The notes: generated from the sequence alone by a model not told the origin. Counted from the first letter of the stretch, positions 31,762 through 43,467 are shown. The stretch is 64,000 nucleotides of DNA from Xanthoparmelia taractica (GCA_033085395.1 JANQBS010000080.1:62001-126000), one strand, 5' to 3'. Numbers and translations: made by a program.

Positions 31762-32067
31762 TTAGGGCTCAAAGTGCCTTTCCGAAAGTAGGGCTAGGGC
31801 TGATACGAACGTTGTGAAGGACTTTTCGTTATCGAGCTCGGGAGGATCTGGGTACACCCATAAAGGTGATGCAAGTATCTCTGCGATGGCAAGGTATTGG
31901 ATGCAGCAAGGTGCGTGCTTGACCACCTCAAAGACTTGAAAACATATCGAGTGGAATGATTGCTTTTCTCCAGCCATTCGGTTGTTCCACGCGTTCCAGG
32001 AATCTACAATATACTCGTACGTGGTCGGCAGTAGAGAGTGCGCCTTTGGGTCGAACAGCTGTTTCAT
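31762..32067 (-). CDS. Small hypothetical ORF, 101 residues
   Basis: An ATG-initiated frame upstream of UBA4 on the same strand codes for 101 residues of ordinary, non-repetitive composition (MKQLFDPKAHSLL start, two Trp-containing stretches). I recognise no domain. It could be a small gene, an exon of something longer, or chance. The only support is its length and lack of low complexity. Confidence 0.25.
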   Translation of the reverse strand: MKQLFDPKAHSLLPTTYEYIVDSWNAWNNRMAGEKQSFHSICFQVFEVVKHAPCCIQYLAIAEILASPLWVYPDPPELDNEKSFTTFVSALALLSERHFEP

Positions 32068-33830
32068 GTCACCTTACTGATTCACGTAGAAGTACCGCGT
32101 CACCGTCATTTGAGATCTTCATGCCACTGACCATAGTGTAGAAGTACTGGAAATGTGGGCTTATGTTGTATTCAACTGTATTGAACTTTACTGGTGCGGT
32201 ATAGTGCCACGGCTGAAGCGGGTAGGCGGGAGGACCGTCTTGCTGCCACTCACGTAAGTTTCGCTTATCATAGCCTAATGGCTCACTAGCGTAGCGTACT
32301 TTACGTACTTACTTTACTTTACCTTAGACAATTTTTGGCGCTGCTTCTACACAATCCGGCCTCCTTTACTGAGTACGTCCTGTAAGTTAACCCATGCGAC
32401 GCGATGTGACCATCCTTCCACATTTCTTGCACGTGGCTGTTATATAGCCGCGATGATCGGATGCTAGGCCATCACGTGGCAATGTCAGCAATAACAAGTT
32501 TAAAAGAACGCCCCCCAGCATCCCTTCTTCCCTTCTTCCTTTCCCATTCCTCCTATGCATACTTCCATTGGTCTGTAAACAACCATGCTTCCTTTCCTGT
32601 CCTGTATCCTTTCCATCTGCTTCGGCATCAGCACTGCTACTCCATGCAAGATTCACGGCCTGCCCAGTTCGACTCATGTCAGCCTTTCCATCGGGCGAAC
32701 TAGAACGTGGAGTTTCCTACCATGGCAAGAACAATGAAGGCATCGTCAAGACCCAATCTTGCCTTCTCAAGCACCGCGCGAGAGACGATTCTCAGAACAA
32801 CGACCACTACCGGCGGTCAGGGACGAGCGCTTCATATAAAGCCAAGCAGATAATTTCCTACTCAGAGCAATCGAGGTCAGGACCCAGTTGAGGACATCAA
32901 GGAAAAGTCCTCGGTCTACATCGCCCCCGTAGGACATTGTTGATTTTTGTCTCAAATTCAGCAGCAGCTAGTTTTTTTTTTTTTTTTGCGCACTTATTGG
33001 CTGGTAGATGTAGGGAGAAGCATCAAATGTTTAAGAAAATTGCATCAATACCTATCAAAGGGAGCCTTTCTTGGCGCATTCCCCCGCTAGAAGGCGCGTG
33101 TGATCAGCAGCCTAGCAAGAATCTGTACGAAAGGGTGTATGTTCTGGCCCTGTAAATTGGCGCTGCAGGTATCTTGATTGATTCGGTATCAAGAATGCTA
33201 GCTTGAGTGCTTGACTGGCCCAAACATGGTTGCATCAAACTGCAATTAGAGTACTAACTTATCGGAGATGCGGAGAGTTGATGAAGCCGGATAACTACCT
33301 TGCTAAGGTAGCATCCGAGTCAGCCGTAGATATCAGCAATTTATGGTCCCACAATATAAGCAGCTAGGAAGAATGCAACCCTACAGGAGCAGAAAACAGA
33401 CCCGACTGGTTCAACGCTCCACCAAAAAGTAGAGTGGGCGAGGCATTTTCCTTGCAAGCGGCAGGAAAACGTGGGCTCGGAGATGCAACATATACACCAG
33501 GCTGCTTCACTTGTACGAGTCAGTTGTCCAACTTTAGGCTATCCACCAATCCGCTTCCGCCAATGAAGCATAGTAGTTGTCAATATTTTATATGCAAAGG
33601 GACTGTCCATAAGGGACTGCCCGCAGAGGCGTTGTGGTGGTTGCCAGCATCGGACTTTAACTCCAAAGAAAATCCTTCCTGAGTCTCCCGTCCGCCGTAT
33701 TGAAAACGCTAGCAGACCGGGCTGTTAAGATATCTTACATACGATACCGAACAGTAGTCTCCCCCACCCAAGCAAGACACCTTCTTTATAACCAATGCCT
33801 GTTCACTGACAGTTCCATCCCGCCAACGCA
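32068..33830. other. Intergenic region, no recognisable gene
   Basis: These 1.76 kb hold short repeats of ACTTTACGTACTTA type near 32290-32330 and a run of 16 T near 32970-32986. Open frames are short and without domains. The last 120 bp before 33831 form the presumed promoter of the flavin oxidase gene. Confidence 0.4.
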
Positions 33831-35388
33831 ATGGCTTTACCCAAAAGAAGCACGTCACTTCAGTCGGACATCACCACACTCAAAGCAATCGTGGGCCCGG
33901 ACTGTGAAATACTTACAGACCCGGCTGTGGCCAACTTCCAAGAATACGCCAAACGGTGGACTGACATCGGCCGCCAGACTCCAGCGGCCATTGTACTGCC
34001 GCGAACAGAACAACACATTCAAAAGGTCGTTCAATGGGCTGTCAAGTCATCCGTTCCCTTCGTTGCAAAGAGTGGTGGGTGCAGTGAATGGTCAACGATT
34101 GGCGAAAATGGTCTTGTCGTGGACCTGACTCATTATTCGGCAATTGAAGTCGATGCAAAGGCCCGTACGGCAACTATTAGGGGCGGTGTCGTCCAAAAAG
34201 AAGCGGCTGTGCGTCTTGCAGAAGAGGGTTTGTTCACAGGTGAGGAGCACGATTGTTGATTTCCGATGACTACGGTGCACCAGAAGATCTTACCGGAAAT
34301 AACAACTGACGACTTCTCAGCTCTGGGCAACGGAAATGTGGTTGGTGTTACCGGCTACGTGCTTGGTGGAGGTTCAGCAATCACAAACTCCATCACCGGC
34401 TTCGGGTCAGACCAGATCATCTCAGCTCGATTAGTGACCGCCAAGGGAGAGCTATTGGAAGTCACTCAGGATCTACAACCCGACTTACTCTGGGCTCTAC
34501 GTGGTGCCGGTCATTTCTTCGGTCTCGTTACGCAACTAGTCATCAAAGCGTACCCTGTATCGCTCCTGGGTAGCGAGAATGGCACCATTTGGGCCGGTGC
34601 TTTCGTTTTCCCTCTCGATCGGGCCAAAGATGTAGCAACGGTGATGAAACCCTTGATGGATGACAGCCGCTATGCGACTTCTGGCCTGATAATGACCATG
34701 GCGCCGCCGCCAGCCCGGAAGCCCTCAATAGTCATTTCGGCGAGATACACCGGCGATCCAGCGGGCGCAGAAGAAGCCTATAAGCCTCTGTATGATCTCA
34801 AACCGCTCGTCGCCAACGGATCGCAGGTGCCTATTCAGAACATTAGCGACGGTCGGGAAGCCATCGGTGCGAAGGGAGACTTCAAGCGCTTCGGTATCGT
34901 TGGTCTCCGTCGCTTCGACGTGGATTCTTTCTTGAAAACCATTGAAATATGGAAAGAGCTTGTTGCACAGTGCACTGATGCCATTAACAGCGCGTTCAAC
35001 TTCCAGTGGGACTCTAGGCCTGTAAAGACGCCGTCATTTGATTCAGCAATGTGTCTTCATGATACTCGATTTTACCAGTACGTGTGGACCTTTGATGAAG
35101 TTTGTTTCCCCTAAATGATAAGTACTAGACTAATGCGGCTATTGACATAGGAACAATCTGATCTGGCACACTGACCCGCAGAATCGCAGCAAAGTGGATG
35201 AGTATAACGAGAAATGCCTTACTGTCATGCGCGGCCCCGACCCTAGCGAATGGGCCGACTACCAGAATGCAACGAGAAGCGGTCCGATTGAGCTGCGGTT
35301 TAGAGGCATGGAGAGGCTCGCGCGCTTGCAACGGCTGAAGAGGGAGTGGGACCCCGCTGGAGTCTTTACTGCTCAATTGCTGAAGTGA
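33831..35388 (+). CDS. FAD-linked oxidoreductase (PCMH/BBE-like) without the canonical FAD-linking His
   Basis: Exons 33831-34239, 34321-35077 and 35151-35388 give 467 residues. The FAD-binding PCMH fold is clear: PAAIVLPRTEQHIQKVV, then VGVTGYVLGGG and DLLWALRGAGHFFGLVT. The C-terminal BBE-like segment ends WDPAGVF. Related enzymes oxidise sugars, alcohols or alkaloid-like substrates with O2, usually with FAD covalently bound through the His of R/K-x-GGHS. Here that position reads KSGGCSEWS, so the His is Cys. The second possible attachment site (a Cys before xVGV in bicovalent members) reads GNGNVVGV. The FAD is therefore probably non-covalent or linked differently. No signal peptide is seen, although many relatives are secreted. 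It is convergent with the RTA1 gene; the substrate is unknown. Confidence 0.9.
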
Positions 35389-35768
35389 GGTACGGAAATC
35401 GAGCCTGCGAGCGAGACTTCAATCTGGCAATAGCAGAATATCACATAGCAAGAAAACGATTTGCAATCATGTGTGATTGGCGCCCAGAAACGACCGTTTG
35501 CATAGCCCGAAGAATCTAAAAGCCATACCAGCAACCCAGGTGAAAATTGCCAAAATAGACGCGTGGAGGTCCTCAAGAGGACCACCCAGGCTCTGCGTCC
35601 CTCTCTTCATGAGACTACTGACCCCGGATCCAACCATATCATAATCGTCCCAATTCAGTACCGATAGATTCTTCTGGTACGGGTCTGCAATTTCAAAATC
35701 CTGGACCCAAGGTTGCCACAAAGTCATTGGCATGTCTATCCTCCTTGCATTCTATCTCGCCCAAAATT

Positions 35769-36816
35769 TCATGCTGGAGCTTTTTCCCGGGCGGCCGGCT
35801 CGTCCTCGCGTAAAGGCGGAGATGGAAGGACCTGCGAGCCTTGCGCCAGCCATCTCCCTGGATGCCAAACAGCAAGGATCCAAAGCGCAAGCAAAACCGG
35901 CGCGAATTCCAATGTCCCAAAGAACTTCTCATTTGTCGACACACTACCAAAGAGACCTTGCGCCGTTTCTGCCAAACGAAACACTGTCCGAAGATACACG
36001 AGAAGACTGGCAACCGCCACTGCAAGTATAAACACATCCTTGCTTCTGGAATAACTCCTGGCGTTGACGTCTTTGCCGAGAGAAATGCGGAACAGTAGCA
36101 GGACGAGCAAAAATATGGTAAAGGAGACGGTCTGCATCGCCAGCCCAGCGAGCAAGATATTGTTGCCCGTATTGGGATTTTTCCCATTCGACTCCGAAGA
36201 TCCGACCAAGGCCGCGCCAGCTATTTGCATAATGGTCGTCAAAACATCAGCCGTGATGAAGCCCCACAGTATCAGCTTGGGCGATAACCACCAGCGCCGC
36301 TTCTTGCCTTCGGATGCTTCGTTGAATCCAATTGTGGCGGCCCATGCGATGAGTCGGTTTATAGAGAAGTAGATGCCGGCTGAGATGAAGACGGGCGCTA
36401 CGACAATGAGAAAGTATTGCACCACAAACCAGATGACATTATACGGGTCGTTTCGAGAGGAAAGCGTGCGGAATATGTAGCCGACTGTTTCGAGCAGGCA
36501 AGCGAAGGTTATGAGCGCGAAAGTCCAGACACGATACCGGGATACTTGGAATAGATGCACGATAGTGCTGATGGCGAAAAGCACTATGGCGACGATACAG
36601 AGTGCGAATGAGGGTGTGTAGCTTTTGCAGGATATGGGTTAGTTTGATTTCTTTTTTTGCCTTTGGGCTTATGCGGCGAGATATTTTTATAGGGCAAACA
36701 CACCCATAAATGATAATCCGTGCATCATGCGGGCCCTGAGGATTGGGAAAATTTGGATTAATGAACCCGGCACCGGTGGGCGTGTAGCGTCCGGCTGAAC
36801 TCGTGGCTGTCGCCAT
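35769..36816 (-). CDS. RTA1-like multi-pass membrane protein
   Basis: Two minus-strand exons, 36816-36704 and 36621-35769 (82-nt intron), give 321 residues. Family features are the short N-terminus followed by YTPSFALCIVAIVLFAI, then alternating hydrophobic segments, with ETVGYIFR, an NPYNVIW-type loop (NDPYNVIWFVVQYFLI), the APVFISAGIYFSINRLI helix, DVLTTIMQIAGAA and a late YLRTVFRLAE segment. The RTA1 family (Rta1, Rsb1, Pug1) are seven-helix plasma-membrane or endomembrane proteins linked to lipid or sphingoid-base export and drug tolerance. The substrate here is unknown. The tail is short and charged. The 380 bp between it and the flavin oxidase gene hold nothing further. Confidence 0.9.
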
Positions 36817-37760
36817 GAAGAGGAACTCGAAGAGTCCGACTACGGGGCCTGGAATGAAAATCCAAGAAACTGAACGAGAGATTCTCGCTGTTATATGAAA
36901 GCGTGGTTGAGGAACTTCATATACAGCCCGATGTGATCAATAGCGGACACTCCATACGGTGAGGTTTATTCAACTTGATACTCGTAGATATCAATGTCGG
37001 GTGCTTATGACAGACGCGCAGGGCGCATGAAAGATATATATGCCATAAGTAAGTACTTAATTCTGAATCCACGATGTCGTATGCCAATTTGTCGCGTACT
37101 TTTATTTGGCGGTTAGCGAATACGCTGCAGCTCCTATTGGTCGGTATGAAGCTAGCTCATTCTAAGCGAAGAAAGTTCAATTATACTAAACGAATACGAG
37201 GTACGCTCACTTGGCGTTCTTGGAGTAGCCCTAGCCCTACTTTCGAGAGAAGATAAAACTCGTCAGCAGGGCAGTAAAGGGCAGCCTCTCTAATGCCGGG
37301 ATCCTACCCTCGGAGCTCGGGTCTGGGATCTTAATCGGCATAGAACAAGGAATTGCCGAAGCCTGCTTCAATGGTTACTTCACCAACTGGTCCAAAATCG
37401 AAAAAGACTTCCTCGGCAGTGTAATCTTCAAGCACATTGCCGCTGAGACTGCCCCTCGAAGCTCGAGACCGCATTCCACTGCCTCAGTTCCATGGACTTC
37501 GTAAGTCGTACAACGCGCTTCATGCCAAGCTTGTTGCTCGAGTGCATCCCACGGCAACGATCCGTCGGCCTGTCGCCACTGATGCTGCTTCTACGACTAC
37601 ATCAGCCGTCGGTCCAGTCAATCCTTCTAATAATACAAACACAGTAACAGCATCGGCCCAAACTTCCGAGGAAACTATCACCGATCGATAGGAAAAGAAA
37701 CCCAAGGACGTCAGTGGGGAGGAGAGCGAAGATGAGTCTAGTGGGGACGAAGGGAGCGTA
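36817..37760. other. Intergenic region with an orphan open segment upstream of the Gag-like gene
   Basis: The first part (36817-37250) is the RTA1 promoter region. From about 37258 to 37500 a plus-strand frame without its own ATG (SLSNAGILPSELGSGILIG, then NWSKIEKDFLGS) reads like real coding text. It may be an upstream exon or a decayed start of the Gag-like gene at 37761. I cannot identify it. Confidence 0.35.
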
Positions 37761-39131
37761 ATGGAAAACAGCGAGGGCGCCCGAGATGGTCACAGAATGG
37801 GAGAAAGCGAAGACAGCGATAGTGGGAATAACTCTAGCGAAGACGAATCTAGTGACAACGACTCTAGTGGTGACGACTCGAGTAATAGTGATGTTGGTAG
37901 TGAAGAAGCCGACAACCAGGAGAGTCTCAGTATCAGAGTCGAGAGCGCCCGGAACGTTAGTAAGAATAGGAGCGAGGAAAATAGTGAGGATGCACGGGAT
38001 CGTCAAGAACTGAGAGAAGAGGAGGAAAGCGAGAGTGAGAACGACTCTGGTGACGATGACTCTAGTGGCGACGACTCTGGTGATGACGATGCTGGTGACG
38101 ACGATTCTGGTGAAGATGACTCTAGTGGTAACGACTCTGGTGACGAGGACTCGAGTAGCAAGAGTGATGCCACTAGTGATGAAGCCGAAAACCAGGAGAA
38201 TCTCAGACTCGGAGTTCCGAACCCGGGTAGAGAAATCTGCGATCGTCAGAAAGCTTGCAGACGCGAATCGTGCAACTGGCGATGGGATTGGTGTCAAACC
38301 CATCATCAACGATATCTTCTGGACCCAAAAATCTCTGGAAAAGACACTGAGGTTGCTCAAGGTCGCGAAGTCCTGGACTCCAAGCTGGCTAATCAGGCTC
38401 TAGCTCGTGGGCTCTCCTGGCAAGGAACGCTACACCACTGTGAAAGGGCAGGAAGGAAAAATAAACTTCTCAGGTGCGGCAGATGTCAGGATTATGGTCA
38501 TTTGGACATTAGGTGCTCTGCCCCTCATCAATGCGGAAGATGTGCCGGAAGCCATCCAACAGCGACCTGCAAATCGAAAAAGGTAAAGTGTGCCACTTGT
38601 GGAGGCGGCCACCGCGCTGGCAGCGACAGTTGTCCTGTCAAAGCAAAGGCAAGAAAAAGCCTAGAATTTAAGGATGAAAAACCGTCCAAAGCCACCAAAT
38701 CTACGGCTGAGGCGAAAGCAAAGCCTGCCTCACGTGTGCGACGTTCGATTTCGACTGCGAGGACACAGACCGAGGCATCCATACCATCGCCAGTTTCTCT
38801 AGATGCCAATCCATCTCAACACGAGATCAGCTTCAAGTCTGACCAGTCATTGCCCGAAGCCAATCCCACACAGGCCACCCCTCCAGATACACCTACTCTC
38901 TTGAAGCGCATTCAAGACGTCGAGAAAGTTGCCATGGCCCTAAAAGCTGCCCTGGAGACCAAGTCCTCAAGCCAGCCAAAGCGACGAGCCGGTGAAGCTT
39001 TTGAGATTGGAGCAGAAGCTGAATCGTCTAATATTGCGACAAAGCGAATCAAGCAAGAACAGCCGACTCCAGAGAATTCCATGGGCTTGTATCATCAACC
39101 ATCGCCGTTCATTGTGCATCGGCCCCAATAG
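37761..39131 (+). CDS. LINE Gag-like zinc-knuckle protein with acidic tandem repeats
   Basis: This open frame of 456 codons starts with two tandem copies (about 37764-37985 and 37986-38225) of an acidic unit: NSEGARD/NSEDARD, then Asp/Ser/Gly-rich text, then EADNQESL/EAENQENL. Residues about 205-300 match the end of fungal Tad/LINE-type Gag (ORF1) proteins: LANQALARGLSWQGTLH followed by three zinc-knuckle-like Cys clusters (CGRCQDYGHLDIRC, CGRCAGSHPTATC, CATCGGGHRAGSDSC). The C-terminus is a disordered Lys/Ser/Pro tail ending in HRPQ. Another frame (about 38214-38400) carries Gag-like text just upstream of the knuckles, suggesting an old frameshift. No reverse transcriptase follows. It is either a decayed element or a captured Gag kept as a host gene. 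Confidence 0.6.
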   Translation: MENSEGARDGHRMGESEDSDSGNNSSEDESSDNDSSGDDSSNSDVGSEEADNQESLSIRVESARNVSKNRSEENSEDARDRQELREEEESESENDSGDDDSSGDDSGDDDAGDDDSGEDDSSGNDSGDEDSSSKSDATSDEAENQENLRLGVPNPGREICDRQKACRRESCNWRWDWCQTHHQRYLLDPKISGKDTEVAQGREVLDSKLANQALARGLSWQGTLHHCERAGRKNKLLRCGRCQDYGHLDIRCSAPHQCGRCAGSHPTATCKSKKVKCATCGGGHRAGSDSCPVKAKARKSLEFKDEKPSKATKSTAEAKAKPASRVRRSISTARTQTEASIPSPVSLDANPSQHEISFKSDQSLPEANPTQATPPDTPTLLKRIQDVEKVAMALKAALETKSSSQPKRRAGEAFEIGAEAESSNIATKRIKQEQPTPENSMGLYHQPSPFIVHRPQ

Positions 39132-41605
39132 AGTTCAGTCACCTTTCCGGCATCACAGCTCACTAGCTCACAGCACACAACTCACATCATCCGAACAAGC
39201 TGACCTCGATAGGATACGCTCGCTATATCGAATGCGCGCTTAGTGGAAGAGGAAGGAATCTGGACTTTGCTCTGTACAATGTCCATCGTCTTGTACCGAC
39301 CTCGACATGTGGCTTTGCTGTTGCATTCTCAACTCGCTACGTCCACTCCGCCTGTTCGATACTCACCTCTCGGCACATTCTACCTACCAAGTGCGGATAC
39401 ACCCCATAAAACCCCCTTGTACAGACATTGCAAAAGTCTCCCTCCCCCTCTAGCCTTCTTTTCACAAAAAGCGTTTACACTCACGGCTCGATCGATAGCA
39501 AGCTAGCCTCTTCCTCCTCCTTTTCATCACCCAGCATACTTATTGCTCTCGGCATTGTCCTGCACCAATTTATGATACCCCACGGTGGCGTTTCGATTTC
39601 AGCATATCCTTCTTTCTTCCTCCAGTGATGGCGAAGGAGGTGTATTGCTAGACTAGGAGTTATTAGAGCTAGTGAACGAGAGAGACGATTGGCTCGAATG
39701 CTGATAGTAGCTCAACTAGAAAATCCAGTTTACTATTCGTCAAATCCGTGAATAATGTCTGTGTATCTAATCTTTTCATCTGCCCGTGCTCATGCCCATG
39801 CTCATGCTCATGTCTTCCTCACCCTCATCCTATTGCTCAACTTGGGTAACTAACCAACCGCACACGTATTCGTCCATTTATCCGTGTATGTTTTGCAATA
39901 TATAACATATATATACACGCAAATGTATCTCATCTCATTTCATCTCATCATCTTTCAGCGTCGTCCTAAAAATCTACAAGATACGTCCATACCTCACTTC
40001 TTGACCCCAAGCCCCCTGTTCTGAGTAGGAGCAAAAAGGCTTATTCCCCGCTTCGCCAATTCAACCATTCCATCCAGCCATCTATCTATCTATAAGATAT
40101 ACATTACTCCACCTATGCACTTATCTCACGTTCTTCCATTCTCCCATCCATCCATCCATCCTTTCTTCCTTCCTTCCTCCCTTCCTTCCTTCTTCCCTTC
40201 CTCCCTCCCTCCCTCCCTCCCTTCCTCCCTCTCTTCGCTTAAATACGACGATAAAGAATGGCATATTTGATACATTCCCATCAATCCCTCCGCTTACTTT
40301 AGTTGGAGTGGAGAGGGACGGTTAGTCAACACGACACGTATTGTAGGGGCTGAGTGGAAAGGATTCTTTTTTAAGAACCAAATGGTCTTGTTGTGATTTG
40401 TTTTGGTGTATCAAGTCTTTTTCCCCTCCTCTCCCCTCCCCTTCTCTTCCCCCGCTGCCTCCCTCTTCCTTTCTACCTTCTCCTTCTCTTCCCTCGTTAC
40501 CTCTTCCGTTGCCTCTCCCTCTGGGCCCCCCTTACACACAACCCATACCCAACCTAACCCACCCCAGCTGCAGATAGATCAAAAACCGTCTCGACTCTCT
40601 CAACTCTCAACATCCCTGCCTTCGCGGTATTTTCTTTTCTCTTTTTCTCCCACCAGAGCCAGAGCCAAAGCCAGAGCCTAGGTCAGGTCGATAATAAGAG
40701 AAGGAAGAGAAGGGAGGGAAAAGAAAGAAAGAAAGAATAAGAAAAGAAAAGAAAAGAAAAGAAAAGAAAAGGAGGGGAAGGAAAAAAACGAGGACAAGGA
40801 CAAGGAAAGGACAACGAGAGGATAGGTTCTCATAAGCACAGCGCAGGGCGGCGTATGTACCTACGATTTCACGTACGCACGTCCGAATAGATGGACGGGT
40901 TTCCAAGCGTCTTTTATGCCTACTTGACTGGCTGGCTGGTTAGTTTGTGGATCAAGTGCGTTTAGGTCTGCCTGGCTAGAGTATACGACTTCAGCTTCAC
41001 CCTCACCTTGAAATGTGCTATTTGATTGTACCTCCTTCACTGAGCTGAGCTGATTTGAGTGGAGCTGGTCTAGGGTTGGCTGGCTGAGCTAGGATAGGAT
41101 AGGATAGGATAGGAAAGGTACCTTGGTGTAGGTAGAAGAGGTAGGGTAGGGTAAGTGATTCGATCAATCGGTCCTTGTTACCTACCTTTGTTATTCAAAG
41201 CAAGAAATGTGAGTTCTTGTACAACCGACGGGACAAATATATGATGGTAGCTTGGAAGATATGTAGTATATATATATATGTACATGAATGGATGAATAGA
41301 TAAATAAATAAATGAATGCGTCAATAAAGTAAGAGGGGGTTTGTGGCCAAGGGCTTGATTGAGTCAGGTAGGTAGAGACGTCACAGATGGCATTCAGGCG
41401 ACGGAGGGGTTGAGTGAGTGCATGCTGTTGGTGTACGCATAATGAATGGCTGTTGGTATAAGCTAGAGCAGTTACTTGCTAGAGCGCAGTAGTAGTAGAA
41501 GTAGTAATAGCGCCTCAATGCTCCCCGTATGCCCCCCGTATGCTTGAGCAAAACCGTCGTTTGTTCGTCTCAATACACATGCAATTTCTGGCTCCTTGAT
41601 AGCGC
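39132..41605. other. Long convergent intergenic region rich in simple repeats
   Basis: These 2.5 kb lie between the Gag-like gene (+) and the F-box-like gene (-). The plus strand is pyrimidine-rich at about 40040-40650 (CATC repeats at 40146-40160, CTCC repeats at 40201-40220) and purine-rich at about 40690-40830 (AAAAG repeats at 40741-40770). There is an AGGAT array at 41091-41113 and a TA run near 41268. No conserved coding frame was recognised. Confidence 0.5.
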
Positions 41606-42981
41606 TCAAGCACTCTGCTCGGTTGTATCCTCTTCCGATTCATCGCCCGACTCGTTCCCGTCGTCATCCTCCTCGGTCCCGTCGTCATCCTTCTCGGTCC
41701 CGTCGTCATCGTCATAGTCACCGTCATTGCTTTCACTGCCCCTCTTAACGATCATGTGTGCCTTCAACCTCCCACCCTCGGAGTAACCCTCTTTCCCGTG
41801 TTCACTCTGTATCTCGCTCTTTTTCTCCTTCTCAGGTTGATTCTCTCCCGCATGATCCGCCACCAACGTCTTCTTTGCAGTCCTGCCCACTAACAGCCAA
41901 CCTCTATTCCTCCATTCCGCTTGCTCTCTTGCGCTCAGCATCAACGTGTCACCCTCTGGCCTGGTCTCGACGGCCAGTTCTTTCGCTCCTGTGGCTCTGG
42001 CAATCTTCTCGGCCAGTTCGTAGTCTTTCGTGTAACCAATGGTGAGAGTCTTTATGCCAACCATTTTCGCCAAGGCTTCGGGAATGCAAGCGTGTACATT
42101 CGTGGTCGAGTTGGAAAAGATTTCTTCGGCGAAGTAGAGATTGGGGTTGGGAAGGTCCCAGATATCGCCACCATCAACGCCGGGTAGGAAGACCGAGAGA
42201 GCTGTTGGAGGAAGTTAGGAGGTGTTGATGAAAGGTTTGGGGCTGGGCGGCCTTACATTGGAGGTCTTGGTTTGAAACAAGGAGGTTAATCGTTCGGACG
42301 ACTGTGAGCAATCACAGGTAAGCCGACAAGGTCCAATGAGAGAGTCTGCGAAGATGCACCTACTGAGGCGAGTAGTCTTTAACTCAAGTCGCTTGACCAC
42401 GTCGATCAGTTGTTGCCGATGATCTTCGGTTTCGCCTTCTTCCGAATCCTCCATGGCTTCAATCTGCTGCAATATGCCATGAATGTTCCCTCTGCCAGAC
42501 TGGATACTGACTCCGTAGGCCCAGCCGATTTCAAGATGGCTTATGGCTCTCCTGTTGCGCTCGCCGATATCGAGCAACCAGTAGAAGATGTCGTTGTTGT
42601 CCTCGGCATATGCAATGATTTTGTTTGCGCCGTAGAAGATGGGTGTGGCTTCCATATTTATAAGGTGGCAGGTGCGGAGGAAAGATGCATTTGTTGGGAC
42701 AACCCGGTCCATGTGGCTACCATAGACGAGACCTTCTTGGAGTGAGTCGGCGTACCATTCGGCAGGAGCCCCCTTGGAGTAATCATGTTTGGGCTCTCTC
42801 GAGACGGCAAGGATTTCATTGTTGGGTTGCTGGAAGAGGTAGTGGTAGATGATGCAGCGAATTTCGGGAGAGAGGCCTAAGAAGGTTGGCTATGGCAAAA
42901 GGATTGAAGGATTAGCGAGTGTGATTGTTTTGTTGGGAGCGTGATACTGGGGCGTAGGTGTGTTGATGTCAGGCTCACCAT
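41606..42981 (-). CDS. F-box/2EXR-like fungal protein with acidic tail
   Basis: Four exons are proposed on the minus strand: 42981-42979 (only ATG), 42889-42364, 42301-42257 and 42201-41606. They total 389 residues in frame. The N-terminus FLGLSPEIRCIIYHYLF is the leucine-rich LPxEIRxxIY motif of the large fungal F-box/2EXR-like family. Next comes RTCHLINMEATPIFYG, the usual 'CRQIxxEA...FYGxN' step, then ISHLEIGW and TINLLVSNQDLQ. The last third is Glu/Asp-rich (DYDDDDGTEKDDDGTEEDDD). Exon 1 is inferred because the large frame has a stop immediately upstream of a CATAG acceptor, and an ATG directly abuts a perfect GTGAGC donor at 42978. A different first exon is possible. Function is unknown; F-box members recruit substrates to SCF ligases. 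Confidence 0.7.
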
Positions 42982-43199
42982 GACTCCCTGTGGTTTGTCC
43001 CTGCATATACGACACTATCTGGGTCTAGCATGAGTTTGGACAAGAGACTTCATAGAGAGGAGATGTATGCTGACCATAATATCCTCTCCTGCCTCTCCTG
43101 CTTATGGGCGGCGGGTCTGATATGTGTGTGCGTGAGTATGTGTATGTGTGTGTGTGGGTGCTCAGTGTTGGGAATTCCCTTGGCATGCGGAACTATTTT

Positions 43200-43264
43200 C
43201 AGGGTCCAAGATCTGCAGGGTCTTTCAGGGTCTTTCAGGGTCTTCAGGGTCCTCAGGGTCCAGG
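43200..43264 (+). repeat. Short tandem CAGGGTC-containing repeats
   Basis: At least six CAGGGTC/AGGGTC units occur in 65 bp, several at a period of about 10 bp (TTTCAGGGTC). A TG-rich run precedes it (43118-43158). It lies in a gene-poor stretch upstream of the F-box-like gene. Confidence 0.8.
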
Positions 43265-43467
43265 AGTCTAGCCCCCCGCATCGCCAGGATAAACGTTTTT
43301 CCGACAGAGGCTGATAAAGGCCGCCAGGTAAGTAAGTAAGCAGTTTCTGGCAATCAATTGTATTTGGATGCATATTCGGGACGCCTGGTGACAACACATT
43401 CTCGCACAACTCCCTTTTTGAAGTATCTCCATCGCAGTGGGTTTGGGGGAAGGTGTTTGACATTGCC

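Noticed and set aside
32387..32677. 96-codon minus-strand frame with a CKKCG motif
   Set aside because: A single CxxC without further ligands and no conserved context; it may be chance.
37602..38360. 252-codon minus-strand frame with Val/Thr/Ile repeats that mimics membrane segments
   Set aside because: It is the reverse complement of the Asp/Ser-rich repeat of the Gag-like gene; hydrophobicity is a by-product of GAC/GAT/AGT codons read backwards.
43050..43463. 137-codon minus-strand frame with His/Thr repeats
   Set aside because: It is produced by the TG-rich run and the CAGGGTC repeats.
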